The notes: generated by a model not told the origin, from the letters alone. Positions 1-5,816 are shown, numbered from the stretch's first letter. The stretch: 6,084 nt of DNA from an uncultured Caulobacteraceae bacterium (GCA_903884915.1 CAISGS010000090.1:1-6084); one strand, 5' to 3'. Translations and numbers: made by a program.

Positions 1-75
1 AACCACGACGCATCTGTGAAGGGCTGATTGCGTTAAAGGCAAAAAGACTGTGCGTAAAATGCGATAGAGCCGACC
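1..75. other. Left-edge stretch with no supported gene
   Basis: These bases lie downstream of the fliN-like stop codon. All three plus-strand frames were read: two close within the first 27 bases, and the third only continues as a meaningless antisense frame of the fliN-like gene. On the minus strand an ATG begins at base 13 but lacks a clear ribosome binding site and has only four codons before the edge. No terminator hairpin with a T-run was seen. Confidence 0.5.
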
Positions 76-330
76 TTAGCCTGCCCCACCCGCCATATAG
101 TCATAAAGATCGGCGGCGCGCGTGACGCTGATGGCGATCTTATCGTCGCTGATTTGAATTTCACCCCGGGCGACGGGATGGTTATTGGCCAAGATCCAGA
201 CCTCGTCCGTGGCCTTGGCGTCCAAGGGAATGACGGCGCCACGCCCCATGCGCAGGAGCTGCTGCATGGGCAAGATCGAGCGGCCGAGGACCACCGAGAT
301 CTCAACATTGACCGAATTGACCTGACTCAC
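76..330 (-). CDS. fliN: Short FliN/FliM-family (SpoA domain) flagellar motor switch-type protein
   Basis: This 84-residue protein is essentially one SpoA (surface presentation of antigens) domain, as in the C-terminal part of FliN. Recognisable pieces are the beta-strand and helix lead-in with VVLGRSILPMQQLLRMGRGA at about residues 13-32, the aspartate-containing turn near 37, and the NHPVARGEI segment at 50-58, followed by the terminal strand. In the family, FliN forms the lower C-ring of the flagellar rotor with FliM and FliG and helps set rotation direction; a SpoA-only protein could also serve a type III secretion sorting platform. The start is GTG at 330, with AGGGG seven nt upstream. 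Most FliN proteins carry a longer N-terminal tail, so this is a minimal form. It stands beside lipB rather than beside other visible flagellar genes, and may be a second FliN paralogue. The family is well supported; the precise role is inferred. Confidence 0.8.
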   Translation of the reverse strand: MSQVNSVNVEISVVLGRSILPMQQLLRMGRGAVIPLDAKATDEVWILANNHPVARGEIQISDDKIAISVTRAADLYDYMAGGAG

Positions 331-450
331 GCCTAAACCCCTAAAAACACCGTTCGATGCGAATCAGCCGATGAATCAGCTATCGCAGCATCTCACTAGG
401 CTCCACATTGCGACGACATACTTGACCGGAAGTTAAAGTTCAGGAGATCA
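331..450. promoter_or_regulatory. Divergent promoter region between fliN-like gene and lipB
   Basis: This 120-nt gap must hold the promoters for both divergent genes. It contains an imperfect tandem repeat: CGATG-CG-AATCAGC (355-368) followed directly by CGATGAATCAGC (369-380). The 8-mer GAATCAGC therefore occurs twice, 12 nt apart. TTGACCG at 422-428 resembles an alphaproteobacterial -35 box on the plus strand, but it is so close to the lipB start that any transcript from it would be nearly leaderless. No sigma-54 GG-N10-GC signature was found for the fliN-like gene. The promoter assignment is inferred from gene orientation. Confidence 0.45.
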
Positions 451-1170
451 GTGCCTTTGTCGTCATCTGTTTCGCCCTATTCGACCTTTTTGCGATCAGA
501 TCAGGCCCAAACCCAATGGGCCGTGTCAACAGGGCTTGTCGACTATCCTGCGGCCGTGGCTGCGATGGAGGCGCGCGCGGCGGAGATTGCAGAGGGCCGG
601 GCAAGCGAGATAGTTTGGCTTCTAGAGCACCCGCCCCTCTATACGGCAGGCATTTCAGCCAAAGACGGCGACCTCTTGGCCCCGGGCCGGTTCCCCGTGT
701 TCGACAGCGCGCGCGGTGGGCAATATACCTATCACGGGCCAGGTCAGCGCGTGGCCTATGTCATGCTAGACCTGCGCGAGCGTGGGCGGGACGTTCACGC
801 CTTCGTGGCGGCGCTGGAAGCTTGGGTGATCAGCGCCCTGTCACGCTTCAATGTCGAGGGACAGATCAAGCTCGGCCGCGTGGGCGTCTGGGTCGATCGC
901 AAGGCTCCTGGCGTTCCAACACGAGAAGATAAGATCGCCGCCATCGGCGTGAAGCTGCGGCGCTGGGTCTCATTTCACGGGATCAGTCTGAATGTCGAGC
1001 CCGATCTAAGCCATTTTGACGGCATCGTACCCTGCGGCATCCGTGACCATGGGGTGACCAGCCTAGTCGATCTGGGCTTACCCGTGACCATGGACGAGGC
1101 CGATGCGGCGCTGCGGTCTGGCTTTGAAGCGATCTTTGGTTCGACCATCGAGGCCAAACCGCCGCTTTAG
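451..1170 (+). CDS. lipB: Octanoyl-[acyl carrier protein]:protein octanoyltransferase LipB
   Basis: LipB moves the octanoyl group from acyl carrier protein to the lipoyl domains of 2-oxoacid dehydrogenases and the glycine cleavage H protein. It is the first step of de novo lipoate attachment in the cytoplasm, before LipA inserts sulfur. The 239-residue protein has the family landmarks: EHPPLYTAG (59-67), [12 protein letters not shown] (88-99), the catalytic lysine in DKIAAIG (Lys161), HGISLNV (176-182) and the catalytic cysteine in IVPCGI (Cys195). This Lys/Cys pair corresponds to the known LipB dyad. A short insertion before Lys161 (about 149-159) is typical of alphaproteobacterial forms. 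The start is GTG at 451 with AGGAG at 442-446, only 4 nt away; TTG at 457 is a possible but less likely alternative. The gene ends 3 nt from the end of the convergent DUF805 gene. Family assignment is very secure. Confidence 0.96.
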   Translation: MPLSSSVSPYSTFLRSDQAQTQWAVSTGLVDYPAAVAAMEARAAEIAEGRASEIVWLLEHPPLYTAGISAKDGDLLAPGRFPVFDSARGGQYTYHGPGQRVAYVMLDLRERGRDVHAFVAALEAWVISALSRFNVEGQIKLGRVGVWVDRKAPGVPTREDKIAAIGVKLRRWVSFHGISLNVEPDLSHFDGIVPCGIRDHGVTSLVDLGLPVTMDEADAALRSGFEAIFGSTIEAKPPL

Positions 1171-1173
1171 GCG

Positions 1174-1590
1174 CTAGATCGCTGCGGTGCCTGACAGGGG
1201 ATTACTCGGATTGGGGCCAAAGCGATTGGCTCCCTCTTCGCTCGGCATGACGGCCAACTCAATGGTTGCCCAAAAGACCAGAACGCCGAACAGGAAATCG
1301 AAAAAGCTGGTTGGCGAGGGCAGGATGGCGATAATCCCAATCAGGATTGGGGCTGCCCACCAACCGGACCGTCCACGGTCATGCAAACGCTTGGACAGGA
1401 TACAGGCGGCTGCAAACAGGATCGTTGGGTAGACGAACCACCCGGTCATCAAGTGTAGCGCGGTACCTGCAACAGACTCATACAGAGCGGTGATGGCGAT
1501 CAGCCCGGCTCCAGCGATCAAGAACGGCATGCGCGCGATGCGCCCCGTTGATGACATCAGAAGTTCTACCCAGTCGGTCTGACCGCTCAT
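1174..1590 (-). CDS. DUF805 family inner-membrane protein
   Basis: This 138-residue protein belongs to the DUF805 family, whose function is not established. The signature KRLHDRGRSGWW is at residues 67-78, and the typical C-terminal motif GANRFGPNP is at 120-128. Four hydrophobic segments can be seen, roughly at 22-40, 46-64, 78-92 and 96-114, with the charged KRLHDRGR loop between the second and third. It should therefore sit in the inner membrane, probably as a four-helix bundle. The start is ATG at 1590 with AGGAC about 6 nt upstream. It lies 78 nt downstream of the glutathione peroxidase gene on the same strand, so they may share a transcript, but the gap is large enough for its own promoter. 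Length and layout match the family, and nothing looks truncated. Confidence 0.9.
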   Translation of the reverse strand: MSGQTDWVELLMSSTGRIARMPFLIAGAGLIAITALYESVAGTALHLMTGWFVYPTILFAAACILSKRLHDRGRSGWWAAPILIGIIAILPSPTSFFDFLFGVLVFWATIELAVMPSEEGANRFGPNPSNPLSGTAAI

Positions 1591-1661
1591 CTTAAGTCCT
1601 GAATCCTCACTCGACAGATCGCAAGCCTAGCCAACTTAGAGCCGATGACGCGTGAGGGAAA

Positions 1662-1677
1662 GCCCTGCCTAAAGGGC
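1662..1677 (-). terminator. Weak terminator-like hairpin at the end of the glutathione peroxidase gene
   Basis: On the minus strand GCCCT and AGGGC form a 5-bp stem around a 6-nt loop. The stem overlaps the peroxidase stop codon, and only three T residues follow. The stem is short and the T-run minimal, so at most it would give partial termination before DUF805. Confidence 0.2.
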
Positions 1678-2232
1678 CTTATTTATCGCGGTCAAAAGCG
1701 CCTTATCCGAAGGCTTTACAGCCGAGCCAAAGCCCGCAATCGGCTGCCCGTCGCGACCAATCAGGATCTTATGAAAATTCCACTTGGGCTCGGCCTGCGA
1801 ACCCAGCTTGGCCTTGGTCCATTTGTAGAACGGATGGGCCTTATCACCCCTCACCACAGCCTTGGCGGCCATTGGGAAGTCGATATTGAAGTTAACGCTG
1901 CAGAACTTCTTGATCTCGGCATTGGAGCCCGGCTCCTGACCGCCGAAATCATTGGACGGCACGCCAAGGATAACGAAACCCTTAGCCTTATTGTCGGTAT
2001 AGAGCTTCTGAAGACCGTCATATTGAACGGTGAACCCGCACTGGGACGCGGTATTGACGACGAGCACCACCTTGCCTCGAAACTGCTCCATAGGGAGGTT
2101 GCCCCCCTCAATGTCCGTGAATTTAAAGCCATAGGCGACGGCAGGAACGGTCTCGGCGGCCCCGGCCTGATCGGTTGGGGCGGCAAAAGCTACGGTGGCG
2201 ACGAAGGCTGAAAGGGCAATAGATCGCAGCAT
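1669..2232 (-). CDS. Secreted thioredoxin-type glutathione peroxidase
   Basis: This enzyme reduces hydrogen peroxide or organic and lipid hydroperoxides. With the ATG start it has 187 residues. An N-terminal signal peptide (hydrophobic 4-17, AxA sites at 15-17 and 23-25) predicts export to the periplasm. The peroxidase fold follows, with VVNTASQCGFT (peroxidatic Cys65, not selenocysteine), FGGQEPGS (96-103, Gln99) and KWNFHK (150-155, Trp151 and Asn152), giving the Cys-Gln-Trp-Asn tetrad. Cys111 lies exactly 46 residues after Cys65, the same spacing as yeast Gpx3 Cys36/Cys82. This suggests an atypical 2-Cys enzyme recycled by a thioredoxin-like donor rather than by glutathione. It lies 48 nt downstream of the Gfo/Idh/MocA gene. 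A TTG three nt-triplets-worth upstream, at 2235, would add only one residue; ribosome site spacing favours ATG at 2232. Family secure; periplasmic location and reductant inferred. Confidence 0.93.
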   Translation of the reverse strand: MLRSIALSAFVATVAFAAPTDQAGAAETVPAVAYGFKFTDIEGGNLPMEQFRGKVVLVVNTASQCGFTVQYDGLQKLYTDNKAKGFVILGVPSNDFGGQEPGSNAEIKKFCSVNFNIDFPMAAKAVVRGDKAHPFYKWTKAKLGSQAEPKWNFHKILIGRDGQPIAGFGSAVKPSDKALLTAINKAL

Positions 2233-2239
2233 CAATGAT

Positions 2240-2245
2240 CTCCTT
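2240..2245 (-). promoter_or_regulatory. Ribosome binding site deciding the peroxidase start
   Basis: AAGGAG on the minus strand is a strong Shine-Dalgarno match. It lies 7 nt from ATG at 2232 but only 4 nt from the overlapping TTG at 2235, so the ATG is the better start. Confidence 0.7.
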
Positions 2246-2280
2246 TGATGTCTAATAGAGGTAGTGCGGCAACGCTGACG

Positions 2281-3198
2281 TCAAGCCCCAGCGGCCATTT
2301 CCACGGCCAAGGCCAGATCCAGCGCCAGCGACGCCTCGGTGCCCGTCACCGGCGGACGAGGAACCTCTCCACGCACGGCGGCTAGGAAACCCGCGACATT
2401 GGCTCCCAGAGGGTCCTTGCCCTGAGGCGTCTCGGTGAAGTCGGCATTGAGCGCAAAGGGTGTGGTGTTGCGAAAGGCCCGGGTCAGGAAGTCGATCTCA
2501 ACAACGCCCGAGGGATAGACGATCCGCATGGTCCGCTCGCGGGTCTCAGCAATGCGGGAGGTCTTAAAGGTCGCATTCATGCCGTTGGTAAAGGTGGCTT
2601 CGGCCTCGACCTCATCCAGATAGGGCCCCTGCTCGGTGCGCCCTTCGGCCTCGACGGCGATGGGCTCACAACGCGCGAGGCTGAGAGCCAAATCAATATC
2701 GTGGATCATCAGATCGAGAACGCAGGACACATCCGTTCCGCGAATATTCCAGATCCCCCGACGCACCGCCTCCAGCGCCAGCGGGATTTCGGGCACATCC
2801 ATCAGACCCATGGCCTGAAAGACGATCCGCTCCTGATGACCGCAGGCCAGAACCACGCCCTTCTTGGCCGCCATCGCGGTCAGCTTTTCGGCTTCATCGA
2901 GATTGGTCGCTAGGGGCTTTTCGACATAGACGTGCTTGCCTGCCGTCAGGGCGGCGAGGGCCGCAGGTCCGTGGCTATCGGCGGGGGATGCCACCGTCAC
3001 CACATCCACAAGCTCTAGAAAGGCGCTCATGTCGGTGAAGGCTGTCGCCCCAAGCTCCTGCGCCAAGGCCTGCCCACGCGCTTCGTCAGGGTCATAGATC
3101 GCTGTTAAGGTCACAGCCGGGAAGCTGGCATATTTGCGCGCGTGATGGCCGCCAAAGACACCGGCTCCGACCACGCCGGCGCGTAATTGCTGGGTCAT
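2281..3198 (-). CDS. Gfo/Idh/MocA family NAD(P)-dependent sugar dehydrogenase
   Basis: This 305-residue cytoplasmic oxidoreductase has an N-terminal Rossmann domain (about 5-120) with GAGVFG at 11-16 and an aspartate after the second strand (IYDPD, 34-38). VEKP at 92-95 carries the conserved Lys94. The C-terminal domain has DLMIHDID at 162-169, with Asp162 and His166 as the usual catalytic pair. It is full length for the family. Members oxidise or reduce a sugar hydroxyl or ketone, often of nucleotide sugars, and the substrate cannot be read from sequence alone. The compact size and the DVSCVLDLMIHDID block recall UDP-GlcNAc 3-dehydrogenases (GnnA-like), but this is inference, and no GnnB-type aminotransferase or lpx gene is nearby. 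The start is ATG at 3198 with AAGGA about 9 nt upstream. It could be the first gene of a run with the peroxidase and DUF805, and is divergent from the medium-chain reductase. Confidence 0.92.
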   Translation of the reverse strand: MTQQLRAGVVGAGVFGGHHARKYASFPAVTLTAIYDPDEARGQALAQELGATAFTDMSAFLELVDVVTVASPADSHGPAALAALTAGKHVYVEKPLATNLDEAEKLTAMAAKKGVVLACGHQERIVFQAMGLMDVPEIPLALEAVRRGIWNIRGTDVSCVLDLMIHDIDLALSLARCEPIAVEAEGRTEQGPYLDEVEAEATFTNGMNATFKTSRIAETRERTMRIVYPSGVVEIDFLTRAFRNTTPFALNADFTETPQGKDPLGANVAGFLAAVRGEVPRPPVTGTEASLALDLALAVEMAAGA

Positions 3199-3368
3199 GA
3201 GATTCGATCCTTCAGCTGCAATCCTCAGCCCCCTGTCTACACTGCGCCGCGTCCGAGGGCCAACGGATGTGCAACCTGACCGATGAGGCTGGAGCCGCCG
3301 CCCAATCCGAGCTAAACAGTTGTTTGAAACCTGCGCGGACCCCGCGCTGTTCGATTGGGAGAAACGCC
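3199..3368. promoter_or_regulatory. Divergent promoter region between sugar dehydrogenase and medium-chain reductase
   Basis: This 170-nt gap lies between two divergent starts and must carry both promoters. Its clearest feature is AAACA-GT-TGTTT at 3314-3325, a perfect 5-bp inverted repeat with a 2-nt spacer, 43 nt before the reductase ATG. GCTAAAC at 3311-3317 loosely resembles the alphaproteobacterial -10 consensus, but no -35 box lies at a suitable distance, so no promoter is called firmly. Confidence 0.4.
3357..3361 (+). promoter_or_regulatory. Ribosome binding site deciding the reductase start
   Basis: GGGAG lies 7 nt before ATG at 3369. The same frame remains open up to another ATG at 3267. 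Those 34 extra residues contain none of the family's conserved sequence, so the start at 3369 is chosen. Confidence 0.75.
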
Positions 3369-4376
3369 ATGACCACCCTCACCTCACGTGAAGTTCACCT
3401 GAAGTCCCGTCCTGTCGGCACGCCGACCGCCGACAACTTCACCCTCGCCACTGTTCAGGTGCCCGCACCCGGCGCAGGCGAAGTTCAGGTCAAGAACCTC
3501 TATATGACGGTTGACCCCTATATGCGCGGCCGTATGACCGACCGCCCAAGCTATGTGCCCCCGTTCCAGATCGGTGAAGTGCTGCAAGGCGGCGCGGTCG
3601 GTGAGGTGGTCGCATCAGGCGATCCCGCTTTCCAGCCCGGCGATATTGTCTCCTCCATGTGGGGCTGGCGCGAGGCCTATGTGGCCCCCGCCTCGACCCT
3701 GCAAAAGATCGACACCCACGGTATGCCTGCGCAGGCGTTCCTCGGCGTTCTGGGCATGCCCGGCATGACGGCCTATGTCGGCCTGCTGAAGATCGCAGCC
3801 CTCAAGGCTGGCGATGTGGTGTTCGTGTCGGCTGCCGCTGGCGCTGTGGGCGCGCTGGTTTGCCAGATCGCCAAGATTAAGGGCTGCACCGTCATTGGTT
3901 CGGCCGGCGGCGACGAGAAGATCGCCTATCTCAAGGAAATTGGCTGCGACGCGACCATCGACTACAAGAAGGTCAAGGACCTGACGGCAGCCCTCATGGA
4001 AGCGGCCCCCAAGGGCATCGACGTCTATTTCGAAAATGTCGGCGGTGAGCATCTGGAAGCAGCCATCACGGCAGCTCGTCCTTTCGCCCGCTTCGCGCTC
4101 TGCGGCATGATCTCGCAATATAACGACACGGACGCCTCCAAGGGCCCATCCAACCTGATCCAGGCCGTCGGCAAGCGTCTGCGCCTTGAAGGCTTCATCG
4201 TCTCCGATCACCCAGAGCAACAGGCCCTGTTCGTCAAGGACATGGCTGAGTGGATCGGCTCGGGCCAACTGAAGTATCGTGAGACCGTGGATGTCGGCGT
4301 CGAAAATGCCGCTGGTGCCTTCGTCAAGCTGTTCAAGGGCGAGAACATCGGCAAGATGCTGGTAAAACTGTCCTAA
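3369..4376 (+). CDS. Zinc-independent medium-chain NADP-dependent oxidoreductase (CurA/PTGR-like)
   Basis: This 335-residue protein belongs to the medium-chain dehydrogenase/reductase superfamily, in the zinc-free branch containing E. coli CurA (curcumin reductase) and the leukotriene B4 dehydrogenase/prostaglandin reductases. Members use NADPH to reduce the carbon-carbon double bond of alpha,beta-unsaturated ketones and aldehydes. The diagnostic VDPYMRGRM is at 48-56, GVLGMPGMTAYVGL at 126-139, the nucleotide-binding loop AAAGAVG at 155-161 and the FENVGG motif at 221-226. The C-terminal GKMLVKLS matches the usual end. The zinc-ligand cysteines of alcohol dehydrogenases are absent. It is cytoplasmic and of normal length. 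The gene is divergent from the sugar dehydrogenase and is followed by a strong hairpin, so it is probably transcribed alone. Physiological substrate unknown; detoxification of reactive carbonyls is a reasonable inference. Confidence 0.93.
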   Translation: MTTLTSREVHLKSRPVGTPTADNFTLATVQVPAPGAGEVQVKNLYMTVDPYMRGRMTDRPSYVPPFQIGEVLQGGAVGEVVASGDPAFQPGDIVSSMWGWREAYVAPASTLQKIDTHGMPAQAFLGVLGMPGMTAYVGLLKIAALKAGDVVFVSAAAGAVGALVCQIAKIKGCTVIGSAGGDEKIAYLKEIGCDATIDYKKVKDLTAALMEAAPKGIDVYFENVGGEHLEAAITAARPFARFALCGMISQYNDTDASKGPSNLIQAVGKRLRLEGFIVSDHPEQQALFVKDMAEWIGSGQLKYRETVDVGVENAAGAFVKLFKGENIGKMLVKLS

Positions 4377-4391
4377 TCCTACGACCTGAGG

Positions 4392-4415
4392 CCCTCTCCC
4401 AGCGGGAGAGGGTTT
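4392..4415 (+). terminator. Strong hairpin terminator between the convergent reductase and argC genes
   Basis: CCCTCTCCC (4392-4400) and GGGAGAGGG (4404-4412) form a perfect 9-bp stem around AGC, followed on the plus strand by TTT. It lies 15 nt after the reductase stop and 13 nt from the argC stop. On the minus strand the T-run is missing, so it should mainly terminate the reductase transcript while possibly stabilising the argC 3' end. A similar CCCTCTCCC/GGGAGAGGG palindrome is common between genes in many proteobacteria, so it may also be one copy of a dispersed repeat. Confidence 0.75.
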
Positions 4416-4425
4416 CGGCTTTGGC

Positions 4426-5376
4426 CTAGATCAGGCCCTCGCCCTCATCCAAACCCAGCATCAGGTTCAGGTTCTGGACAGCGGCGCCTGACGCGCCCTT
4501 GCCCAGATTATCGAGCAGGGCCACGAGCCGCGCCTGACCTGCGGCTTCATTTCCAAAAACGAACAGTTTCAGACGGTTGGTACCGTTCAAGCCCTCTGGA
4601 TTGAGCGTCTTGATCGAGGCTGCTTCGGCCCGTGACGCGACCTCGACAAAGCGCGAACCCGCATAGGCCAGCGACAGGACCTCGTGCAGTTGCGAGACCT
4701 GCGGCAAGGTGGGCATGGCCCATAGCTGCAAAGGCACCTCGACGATCATGCCCTGGGCATAGCGGCCAACAGACGGCGCAAATAGCGGCTTTCCGGTCAG
4801 GCCCGTATGGAGTTGCATCTCCGGCACATGCTTGTGCTCCAGACCCGTGGCATAGATCCTGTAGGGCTCTGAAGTGTAGCTGTCCGAGGTTTCATCCTCA
4901 AACTCAGCAATCATCGGCTTGCCGCCGCCCGAATAGCCCGACACGGCGCTGACCGTCACAGGCCAGTCGGCAGGCACCAGACCCGCCTCAATCAGGGGGC
5001 GGACCAGCGCTATAAATCCGGTAGGAAAACAGCCGGGGTTAGACACCCGCTTCGACGTCGCCACGGCTTGGCGCTGAGCCGAAGACATTTCCGGAAAGCC
5101 ATAGGTCCAGCCCGGCGCCGTGCGAAAGGCGGTCGAGGCATCAATGACCCGCACCTGATCATTCTGGATCATGCTGACAGCCTCGCGCGACGCCTCGTCC
5201 GGCAGACACAGGATCACGGCGTCCACGCTATTGATCATCTCGGCCCGCGCCGCCGGGTCCTTGCGACGCTCCTCAGACAAGGAGGCCACCACCAGGTCCG
5301 TGCGCGCAGCGAGGCGTTGGCAGATCTGAAGACCCGTCGTTCCCACTTCACCGTCGATGAAAACCCGATGGGTCAT
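4426..5376 (-). CDS. argC: N-acetyl-gamma-glutamyl-phosphate reductase, type 2 (short form)
   Basis: ArgC catalyses the NADPH-dependent reduction of N-acetyl-glutamyl-phosphate to the semialdehyde, the third step of arginine synthesis from glutamate, in the cytoplasm. The 316-residue length and the N-terminal FIDGEVGTTGLQI (6-18) mark the shorter type 2 class. The nucleotide-binding turn is GEVGTTG (9-15). The active-site cysteine is Cys116 in SNPGCFPTG (112-120). SGYSGGGK (146-153), LEHKHVPEM (179-187, with the conserved histidines) and GASGAAVQN (294-302) complete the pattern, so all key residues are present. The start is ATG at 5376 with GGGAG about 9 nt upstream. No other arginine gene is in the window, so it is apparently a lone arg gene, as is usual in alphaproteobacteria. 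A 7-bp dyad lies 62 nt before the start and may be its operator or a leader stem. It converges with the reductase across the hairpin. Confidence 0.96.
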   Translation of the reverse strand: MTHRVFIDGEVGTTGLQICQRLAARTDLVVASLSEERRKDPAARAEMINSVDAVILCLPDEASREAVSMIQNDQVRVIDASTAFRTAPGWTYGFPEMSSAQRQAVATSKRVSNPGCFPTGFIALVRPLIEAGLVPADWPVTVSAVSGYSGGGKPMIAEFEDETSDSYTSEPYRIYATGLEHKHVPEMQLHTGLTGKPLFAPSVGRYAQGMIVEVPLQLWAMPTLPQVSQLHEVLSLAYAGSRFVEVASRAEAASIKTLNPEGLNGTNRLKLFVFGNEAAGQARLVALLDNLGKGASGAAVQNLNLMLGLDEGEGLI

Positions 5377-5438
5377 GATCTATGTCTCCCTTTCGGCTAC
5401 CGCTAACAGACAGGCGCAGGCGCAGAAGGCTGGGGACA

Positions 5439-5461
5439 TATCGGAAATTGAAGGTCCGATA
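5439..5461. promoter_or_regulatory. Perfect 7-bp inverted repeat in the argC leader
   Basis: TATCGGA (5439-5445) and TCCGATA (5455-5461) are exact reverse complements separated by 9 nt, a 23-bp dyad of the size usual for dimeric repressors. It lies 62-85 nt upstream of the argC ATG, in the 139-nt gap after the lipoprotein gene. It does not resemble the ArgR box, and it lacks a T-run, so it is not a standard terminator. Role inferred from position only. Confidence 0.45.
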
Positions 5462-5515
5462 AACTGCCTAAATCGCGCTCACAGGGCCCAGCAGGCCAGC
5501 TCAAGCAACGCCAAC

Positions 5516-5737
5516 TCAGGGCTTTTCAGCCTTATGAGCCTTTTGCCAGGCCTTAAATTCGCGCGCCTCGCGGTCTTTTTTGCTCTCACCGGGGATGACC
5601 GCACGGCCCACGGCCCCGACGACCTTGACCCCCGTGCCAACGACCGCCCCGGTCGCGCCCACTGCCGCTCCGGCAACGATACAGCCCTGCAGAACCAAGC
5701 ACGCAGTTAAGATCACTATAATATTCAGAGGCTTCAT
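5516..5737 (-). CDS. Small glycine-rich lipoprotein
   Basis: This 73-residue protein begins with a lysine and a hydrophobic stretch (5-16) ending in the lipobox LQGC, with Cys19 as the predicted lipidated residue, so it should be exported and anchored to a membrane by a lipid. Next comes a glycine/alanine/valine-rich stretch (about 22-46) with repeated G-x3-G-like spacing, as in glycine-zipper segments that can insert into or pack within membranes. The last third (50-73) is strongly charged, with many Lys, Glu and Arg. The residue after Cys19 is Ile, not Asp, so there is no simple inner-membrane retention signal. The start is ATG at 5737 with AGGGG 8 nt upstream. It lies 79 nt downstream of the methyltransferase on the same strand and 139 nt upstream of argC. 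No function is recognised; lipoprotein status is the supported claim. Confidence 0.8.
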   Translation of the reverse strand: MKPLNIIVILTACLVLQGCIVAGAAVGATGAVVGTGVKVVGAVGRAVIPGESKKDREAREFKAWQKAHKAEKP

Positions 5738-5816
5738 GGAATGGTCCCCTCAAAATCTTGAGGTCTCCCCTATGCCCCGCCTTGCGGATTCGGCCAAGGC
5801 TTTATGATAGCAACTG

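Noticed and set aside
331..450. Sigma-54 type promoter for the fliN-like gene
   Set aside because: The nearest candidate on the minus strand has GG followed ten nt later by GA, not GC, so the -24/-12 pattern fails.
1645..2211. Plus-strand open frame of 188 codons
   Set aside because: It is antisense to the glutathione peroxidase, whose catalytic motifs are unmistakable. The product has no family resemblance and no ribosome binding site stood out.
3267..3368. N-terminal extension of the medium-chain reductase from the upstream ATG
   Set aside because: The 34 extra residues do not resemble the family N-terminus, and a good ribosome binding site precedes ATG at 3369.
3615..4268. Minus-strand open frame of 217 codons
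   Set aside because: It is antisense to the medium-chain reductase and has the biased composition expected from the codon use of the opposite strand. No motif was recognised.
5068..5406. Plus-strand open frame of 112 codons opposite argC
   Set aside because: It is a shadow of argC, which carries all active-site residues in the minus frame. No family motif is seen in the shadow.
5411..5425. Short tandem repeat of CAGGCG upstream of argC
   Set aside because: Two and a half copies of a GC-rich hexamer are likely by chance in DNA of this composition, with no symmetry or flanking signal.
5779..5800. Hairpin GCCTTG-N10-CAAGGC between the methyltransferase and the lipoprotein
   Set aside because: The stem is only 6 bp with a 10-nt loop, and no T-run follows on the minus strand, the direction of both flanking genes. 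It is too weak to call a terminator.
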